A DNA stretch of 9,646 nt from positions 1-9,646 of the forward strand of contig JAHFBR010000033.1 of the NCBI GenBank assembly GCA_023249955.1. The letters are read 5' to 3'. Under the pieces are notes generated by a model. The model had not been told where the DNA came from, did no database searches, and worked only from the letters and a program-made list of their open reading frames with translations. This DNA is from a bacterium (GTDB lineage Bacteria > Babelota > Babeliae > Babelales > RVW-14). This document shows positions 6,410 to 9,646 of this stretch, in pieces (the first letter of the stretch is position 1; each line of letters opens with the position of its first letter). The translations under genes and the position numbers were made by a program.

Positions 6410-7303
6410 ATGGAATCATTACAACGGTTTTACCAAAAAAAACGCGTTCTTGTGACCGGCGGCGCTGGCTTTATTGGCTCGCATCTGGTCGAAAAGCTTG
6501 TTGCACTGGGCGCAGTGGTAACGGTTATGGATAATTTTTCCACGGGACAACTGAATAATTTAAAATCGGTTGTGCATGCCATCAACTTGCTTTATGCAGA
6601 CGTTCGCGCTGCTTACAGCTGCATCAAAGCAACCGCACGCCAAGATGTTGTTTTTCATCTTGCCTCTTTTATCTCGGTTCCAGAATCCATCAAACATCCA
6701 GAGGTGTGCTATAGCGTTAACGTTCAAGGCACCAACAACATGCTGGATAGCTGCCAAAAAAATAACGTGCAAACGTTTATTTTCTCATCATCATCCGCAG
6801 TGTATGGCCAAAAACAGGACGCTTGCAGCGAGACTGATAAGCTTGATCCGCTATCGCCTTACGCTGAAAGCAAACTCGCCGGCGAAGCAGCATGCAAAAA
6901 ATATGCCCAAGAATACGCCATGAGCACGGCCATGCTGCGCTATTTTAATGTGTATGGCGAACGCCAAAACCCCAACGGCCAGTACGCTGCCGTTGTTGCA
7001 AAATTCAAGCAGCAGCTGCTGAAGGGCGAACCGGTTACCATCTTTGGTGATGGCAAACAGACGCGTGATTTTGTCAACGTTGCCCAGGTGGTAGAAGCCA
7101 ATCTTTTGCTCGGCACCAAAGCCAATCTTAAAGGCGAAGTTTTTAACGTCGGTTCGGGCAAAAGCCTGACCCTGCTGGAACTTTTAGCCCAGCTGGAAGG
7201 CGAACTGAAGGTCAAACGGGCCGGGGTCAGCTTTCTGCCTGCCCGCCAAGGGGATATTCTGCACTCCCAAGCCGATTGCGCCAAATTTAAAAGCTTGGTC
7301 TAA
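6410..7303 (+). CDS. NAD-dependent NDP-sugar epimerase/dehydratase
   Basis: This is an extended short-chain dehydrogenase of the UDP-glucose 4-epimerase type, which oxidises and re-reduces a nucleotide-bound sugar with NAD. The NAD motif GGAGFIG is at residues 17-23. DNFSTGQ follows the second strand, and the catalytic Ser cluster SSSS is at 126-129. Y151-x3-K155 is the catalytic pair, and RYFNVYGERQNPNGQYAAVV and IFGDGKQTRDFVNV are family blocks. The exact sugar cannot be read from sequence; a galE-like or dehydratase-related role is possible. The protein is 297 residues and stops at GDILHSQADCAKFKSLV. Relatives normally continue 20-30 residues with an LG(W/Y)KP motif and a final helix. The 44-bp gap after the FAD enzyme suggests a shared operon and perhaps a shared glycan pathway. 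Confidence 0.92.
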   Translation: MESLQRFYQKKRVLVTGGAGFIGSHLVEKLVALGAVVTVMDNFSTGQLNNLKSVVHAINLLYADVRAAYSCIKATARQDVVFHLASFISVPESIKHPEVCYSVNVQGTNNMLDSCQKNNVQTFIFSSSSAVYGQKQDACSETDKLDPLSPYAESKLAGEAACKKYAQEYAMSTAMLRYFNVYGERQNPNGQYAAVVAKFKQQLLKGEPVTIFGDGKQTRDFVNVAQVVEANLLLGTKANLKGEVFNVGSGKSLTLLELLAQLEGELKVKRAGVSFLPARQGDILHSQADCAKFKSLV

Positions 7304-7340
7304 GCGCCTCCATTTCTCTTATTTTTGTCAGCATTTTCTG

Positions 7341-7369
7341 TTGGCCAAACAGTAAAAACATGATATTCT
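7341..7369 (+). promoter_or_regulatory. tRNA-Leu promoter
   Basis: TTGGCC (7341-7346) and TATTCT (7364-7369) are separated by exactly 17 nt, and the -10 box is preceded by TGA (7361-7363) in the extended position. Transcription would start near 7376, about 16 nt before the tRNA. Confidence 0.7.
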
Positions 7370-7391
7370 TACAGGCACTAAATCTTTTATT

Positions 7392-7478
7392 GCCGAAGTG
7401 GCGAAACTGGCAGACGCGCTAGATTCAGGGTCTAGTCCTGTAAAAGGGGTAGGGGTTCGACTCCCCTCTTCGGCACCA
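7392..7478 (+). tRNA. tRNA-Leu, anticodon CAG
   Basis: The 87-nt sequence folds as a class II tRNA. The acceptor stem is GCCGAAG (7392-7398) with CTTCGGC (7468-7474). The D arm starts at 7401. The anticodon stem is CTAGA/TCTAG (7419-7423, 7431-7435) with loop TTCAGGG, so the anticodon CAG is at 7426-7428 and reads CUG. A 15-nt variable arm runs from 7436 to 7450. The T arm is AGGGG-TTCGACT-CCCCT (7451-7467). Discriminator A and an encoded CCA end (7475-7478) complete the gene. The long variable arm, A73 and anticodon all agree on leucine. A palindromic element begins directly at the 3' end. Confidence 0.97.
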
Positions 7479-7576
7479 GCCTTCGCTCTTACGGAGCTAC
7501 GGCTGGGTAAACCAGCTTAATAGCGAAGGCTGTCCCGCCATAGCTCAAGCCGTCAGGCGCGAGAGCGACGGCGGAC
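7477..7576. repeat. Palindromic element 2, abutting the tRNA-Leu 3' end
   Basis: This ~100 bp element has the same plan as element 1. The closing stem pairs GCCTTCGCTC (7479-7488) with GAGCGACGGC (7563-7572), 9 of 10 bases. A second stem pairs GAGCTACGGC (7494-7503) with GCCATAGCTC (7537-7546), also 9 of 10. Between them on the right is a GCC-GTCA-GGC hairpin (7549-7558). A competing fold uses a perfect 11-bp repeat, CAGCCTTCGCT (7477-7487) with AGCGAAGGCTG (7522-7532), enclosing GCTGG-GTAAA-CCAGC (7502-7516). It shares AGCCGTCAGGC and CTTACGnAGCT with element 1. The first arm overlaps the CA of the tRNA CCA end, so the element sits flush with the tRNA. Confidence 0.75.
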
Positions 7577-7602
7577 TAGTCACAAAGACAGACGTGTTTC
7601 CC

Positions 7603-7842
7603 ATGCATTATGTTTATCTTCTCAGATCTATTAGTTATCCCCAGAAAATATACGTTGGTTATACGACCGATATAGAGCAAAGAATTGGGGTTCATAACCG
7701 TGGTGCATGTACACACACATCCAAGTATGGACCCTGGCAACTAATGACCTACATCGTATTTGATACCCAAGTCAAAGCAACGGCTTTTGAAAAATACTTG
7801 AAGTCTGGCTCTGGACGGTCATTCGCCAAGCGACACCTGTAG
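7603..7842 (+). CDS. Small GIY-YIG nuclease-family protein
   Basis: The 79-residue product is a single minimal GIY-YIG domain of the UvrC/homing-endonuclease superfamily, of the small stand-alone type (COG2827-like). MHYVYLLRS is followed by KIYVGYTTDIEQRI, where YVY and YVG are the name-giving strands and R25 the conserved arginine. HNRGACTHTSKYGPW follows, then a C-terminal FEKYLKSGSGRSFAKRHL that includes the conserved acidic E65. All expected residues are present, so it may be active; its substrate is unknown. I chose ATG 7603; GTG 7594 in frame would add three residues, and neither has a clear Shine-Dalgarno. It begins 26 bp after the palindromic element, with no separate promoter seen, and may be expressed by read-through from tRNA-Leu. 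These genes are common, often near repeats, in under-sampled bacterial lineages. Confidence 0.88.
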   Translation: MHYVYLLRSISYPQKIYVGYTTDIEQRIGVHNRGACTHTSKYGPWQLMTYIVFDTQVKATAFEKYLKSGSGRSFAKRHL

Positions 7843-7864
7843 TCATTCTTTAATCCACCCATTC

Positions 7865-7893
7865 TTGAATTTTACCCTTCCCATCGCTATACT
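7865..7893 (+). promoter_or_regulatory. dnaJ promoter
   Basis: TTGAAT (7865-7870) and TATACT (7888-7893) are exactly 17 nt apart. The start point would be near 7900, leaving a leader of about 56 nt before ATG 7956. No CIRCE inverted repeat (TTAGCACTC-N9-GAGTGCTAA) is present, so HrcA control is not supported here. Confidence 0.65.
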
Positions 7894-7955
7894 TGATCCT
7901 AACCTTAAGCGTAGAACACTAAACTTTTGTGATCAATAAACTTGAAGTTAGAACC

Positions 7956-9074
7956 ATGGCAACCAAACGAGATTATTATGAAATTCTTGGCGTTGAACGC
8001 AGCGTCGACCAGGATGAGATAAAAAAATCTTATCGCAAACTTGCACTCAAATATCACCCAGACCGTAACCCTGGGTCCAAAGAGGCAGAGGCAAAGTTCC
8101 GTGAAGCAACCGAGGCTTACGAGATACTTTCTGATGCCGCCAAGCGCAAGCAGTATGATCAGTTCGGTCATGCCGGAACGCAGGGTGCCGGAAATTATGA
8201 AAACATGGAAGATATCTTTACCAATTTTGGCGATATCTTCGAAACACTTTTTGGTCAAGGGCAGCAACGACGTTCGCGCAAAAGCGGACCGGTTCCGCAA
8301 CGTGGACACGATCTTTCGCAAAAAATTGATATTAGCCTGAAAGAGTCATATCAAGGCTGCACCAAAGAGATCAAAATTTATCATTTTCAACCATGCGAAC
8401 GTTGCAAAGGCAGCGGCTGCAAAGAGGGCAGCAAGCCGACGGTGTGCTCGCAGTGCCAAGGCGCTGGCAGCATCATGCACCGCCAGGGATTTTTTGCGGT
8501 TGATCAGATCTGTCCTGCATGTCACGGCCAGGGTTTTAAAATTTCCAATCCATGTTCAGACTGCCGCGAACAATCACGCATTCAAAAGCATGAAAAACTT
8601 TCGGTCACCATTCCCGCAGGTATTTATAACAATGCTGAGCTGCGCATTTTGGGCAAAGGTGATGCTGGTATTTTTGGTGGAGAATCGGGCGATTTGTACC
8701 TGACCGTTGAGATTGCAGCCGACAGAGTTTTTTCACGCAAGGGCAACGATCTGGTCACAACGCTTACGCTGACGTATCCGCAGCTGGTGCTGGGTTGTCA
8801 GATTGAGATAGAAAATATTGATGGTGGCAAAGAGACTATTAAAATTCCACGCGGCTGTCCGGTGGCTAAAGAGATTATTCTTGAAGGCAAAGGTTTTGCA
8901 AAACTGCGTGGTCACGGGCATGGTAATTTGATTATCATTACGACGTGCGACATTCCAAGCAAACTTTCTGAAGATGCAAAAGCGGCGCTGATGGCGTATG
9001 CTGAAAAAGTTGGCAATAGCAGCCAGCAGGGCTCTGGTGGCATCTCGGGATTTTTTAAGAAATTTTTAGGGTAA
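7956..9074 (+). CDS. dnaJ: Chaperone protein DnaJ (Hsp40)
   Basis: DnaJ delivers unfolded proteins to DnaK and stimulates its ATPase. The 372-residue product has the full type I layout. The J domain is residues 3-70 ([10 protein letters not shown], with the essential H34-P35-D36). A Gly/Phe-containing linker follows at about 71-112. The Cys-rich zinc domain has repeats at 147-154 (CERCKGSG), 164-171 (CSQCQGAG), 186-193 (CPACHGQG) and 200-207 (CSDCREQS). Two beta-barrel substrate-binding domains follow, ending with a Gly/Ser-rich tail ([16 protein letters not shown]). The fourth repeat keeps both cysteines but lacks the glycines. Start: ATG 7956 gives the family-typical [12 protein letters not shown] 7929 in frame would add nine residues before it. 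The gene has its own promoter and no dnaK, grpE or hrcA neighbour in view. Confidence 0.97.
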   Translation: MATKRDYYEILGVERSVDQDEIKKSYRKLALKYHPDRNPGSKEAEAKFREATEAYEILSDAAKRKQYDQFGHAGTQGAGNYENMEDIFTNFGDIFETLFGQGQQRRSRKSGPVPQRGHDLSQKIDISLKESYQGCTKEIKIYHFQPCERCKGSGCKEGSKPTVCSQCQGAGSIMHRQGFFAVDQICPACHGQGFKISNPCSDCREQSRIQKHEKLSVTIPAGIYNNAELRILGKGDAGIFGGESGDLYLTVEIAADRVFSRKGNDLVTTLTLTYPQLVLGCQIEIENIDGGKETIKIPRGCPVAKEIILEGKGFAKLRGHGHGNLIIITTCDIPSKLSEDAKAALMAYAEKVGNSSQQGSGGISGFFKKFLG

Positions 9075-9108
9075 ACAATTCTTCATTCTACTCCCCCTCT
9101 CCCTTTTC

Positions 9109-9125
9109 TGTGTGCCCCCCACACA
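9109..9125 (+). terminator. Weak hairpin downstream of dnaJ
   Basis: TGTGTG (9109-9114) and CACACA (9120-9125) form a 6-bp stem with a five-C loop, 35 bp after the dnaJ stop. A T-run (9135-9139) lies nine bases further on rather than directly after the stem, so termination here would be weak at best. Confidence 0.25.
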
Positions 9126-9221
9126 TCTATAGAATTTTTGCGTCTTTTGGGGCAGAGAGTAACGAGGTACTGGAATTTGCTCACAGCATGGTGTAATATC
9201 GTTTCTTAATCCTAGAGTATT

Positions 9222-9245
9222 GGAGGCCCACCGTCAAAGGCCTCC
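9222..9245. repeat. Perfect GGAGGCC/GGCCTCC hairpin between dnaJ and serS
   Basis: A 7-bp, almost all G-C stem (9222-9228 with 9239-9245) has a 10-nt loop. No T-run follows on either strand, so it is not a standard intrinsic terminator. The rest of the 275-bp dnaJ-serS interval (9075-9349) shows no open frame or RNA family that I recognise, apart from the serS promoter. Confidence 0.45.
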
Positions 9246-9263
9246 CTGTGCGTTTATTCGCCA

Positions 9264-9292
9264 TTGAAAACGGCCTAAGAATTGGATATAAA
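9264..9292 (+). promoter_or_regulatory. serS promoter
   Basis: TTGAAA (9264-9269) and TATAAA (9287-9292) are separated by 17 nt, each one base or two from consensus. Transcription would start near 9299. An overlapping TATACT at 9296-9301 could be a second -10 box, but it has no equally good partner. Confidence 0.7.
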
Positions 9293-9302
9293 AAATATAC
9301 TG

Positions 9303-9318
9303 GCTGTTAATAAACAGC
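9303..9318 (+). other. 5'-terminal hairpin in the serS leader
   Basis: GCTGTT (9303-9308) and AACAGC (9313-9318) form a 6-bp stem with an AATA loop within a few bases of the predicted start point, followed by GCCATTTTT. It could protect the mRNA 5' end or act as a weak attenuator. No T-box sequence (TGGnACCGCG) is present. Confidence 0.4.
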
Positions 9319-9349
9319 GCCATTTTTAACGAGCCATGGAGCAAAAAAG

Positions 9350-9646
9350 ATGATTGATTTAGCCCTTTTACGAGAAGACCAACAACGCGTCAAATCATTG
9401 ATCCTGAGCAAGGAACCAACATTTCCCATCGACCAACTCAGCACCCTTGATCAGCAGGTCAAAACAGTACGATCTGAGGTCGAAAATCTGCGCAAAGAAA
9501 AAAATGCTCTTGCCTCCATGGGCGCTCAGGGCGCAACGCCAGAAAATCGCGAAAAATCAATACAAATAGGCAAAAGCCTTAAAGTACAGGAGACGGAGCT
9601 TGAGCGCCTTGAAAAAGAGCTCAATGCCCTCTGGCTATCATGCCCT
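9350..9646 (+). CDS. serS: Serine--tRNA ligase, N-terminal part (cut by window end)
   Basis: Seryl-tRNA synthetase activates serine with ATP and charges tRNA(Ser). The first 99 codons are present and open to the window edge. They encode the N-terminal tRNA-binding arm. MIDLALLREDQQRVK matches the family start (MLDLKLIRENPEEVK type). A first helix with VRSEVENLRKEKNALASMG and a second with LKVQETELERLEKELNALWLSCP then form the antiparallel coiled coil that grips the long variable arm of tRNA(Ser). The catalytic class II domain would follow outside the window. ATG 9350 is preceded by GGAG (9338-9341) at 8 nt spacing. The gene has its own promoter and a 5' hairpin in a ~51-nt leader. Confidence 0.92.
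   Translation, partial: MIDLALLREDQQRVKSLILSKEPTFPIDQLSTLDQQVKTVRSEVENLRKEKNALASMGAQGATPENREKSIQIGKSLKVQETELERLEKELNALWLSCP

Noticed and set aside
7900..7955. CIRCE heat-shock operator before dnaJ
   Set aside because: No TTAGCACTC/GAGTGCTAA inverted repeat is present.
8041..8340. Other-frame open reading frames within dnaJ
   Set aside because: They lie entirely inside a gene with strong homology over its full length.
9299..9349. T-box riboswitch for serS
   Set aside because: The conserved T-box sequence and its antiterminator pairing are not found, and the leader is far too short.

Overview
The window looks like a piece of a bacterial chromosome with a compact housekeeping gene order. It begins inside the 5' end of a 16S rRNA gene on the minus strand. 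Every other supported gene lies on the plus strand. Gene content is RF2, TilS, a TonB/TolA-type protein, sugar-nucleotide enzymes, tRNA-Leu, DnaJ and SerRS. This, the moderate GC content and the TonB/TolA-type membrane protein suggest a didermic bacterium of an under-sampled lineage. Candidate phylum Dependentiae (TM6) is my best guess from general resemblance only; a 16S search would settle it.

Layout. Positions 1-98 are the start of 16S rRNA, with a strong promoter and a folded leader at about 100-228 (minus strand). A 67-residue lysine-rich protein of unknown function (354-557) is divergent from it. Then come prfB (637-1725) and tilS (1731-2708), probably one operon driven by an extended -10 promoter. 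Next is a single-pass protein with a TonB-like C-terminal domain (2777-4126). It is followed directly by a ~104 bp palindromic element that can fold as a cloverleaf (4133-4236). A probable exported protein (4375-4890), an FAD-dependent amine-oxidase/HemY-like enzyme (4974-6365) and an NDP-sugar epimerase (6410-7303) form a likely operon. A tRNA-Leu(CAG) (7392-7478) has its own good promoter. A second palindromic element (7477-7576) starts at its 3' end, and a small GIY-YIG nuclease-family gene (7603-7842) starts 26 bp after that. dnaJ (7956-9074) and the first 99 codons of serS (9350 to the window end) each have a promoter with a 17-nt spacer.

How the genes fit together. Translation is a shared theme: rRNA, RF2, the tRNA(Ile) lysidine enzyme, tRNA-Leu and SerRS. 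The envelope group is the TonB/TolA-like protein, the exported protein and two sugar-nucleotide-type enzymes that may contribute to a surface glycan.

The most interesting material is between the genes. The two palindromic elements share one architecture: a closing stem, a central arm, and a GTCA-tipped hairpin in the right arm. They also share two short sequence blocks although their stems differ. One sits between a tRNA gene and a GIY-YIG gene, so a nuclease-assisted repeat family is a testable idea. Other points are an RF2 gene without its usual frameshift site, no TGA stop among nine complete genes, an inverted repeat over the prfB promoter, an epimerase that lacks the usual C-terminal end, and a DnaJ with a degenerate fourth zinc-finger repeat.
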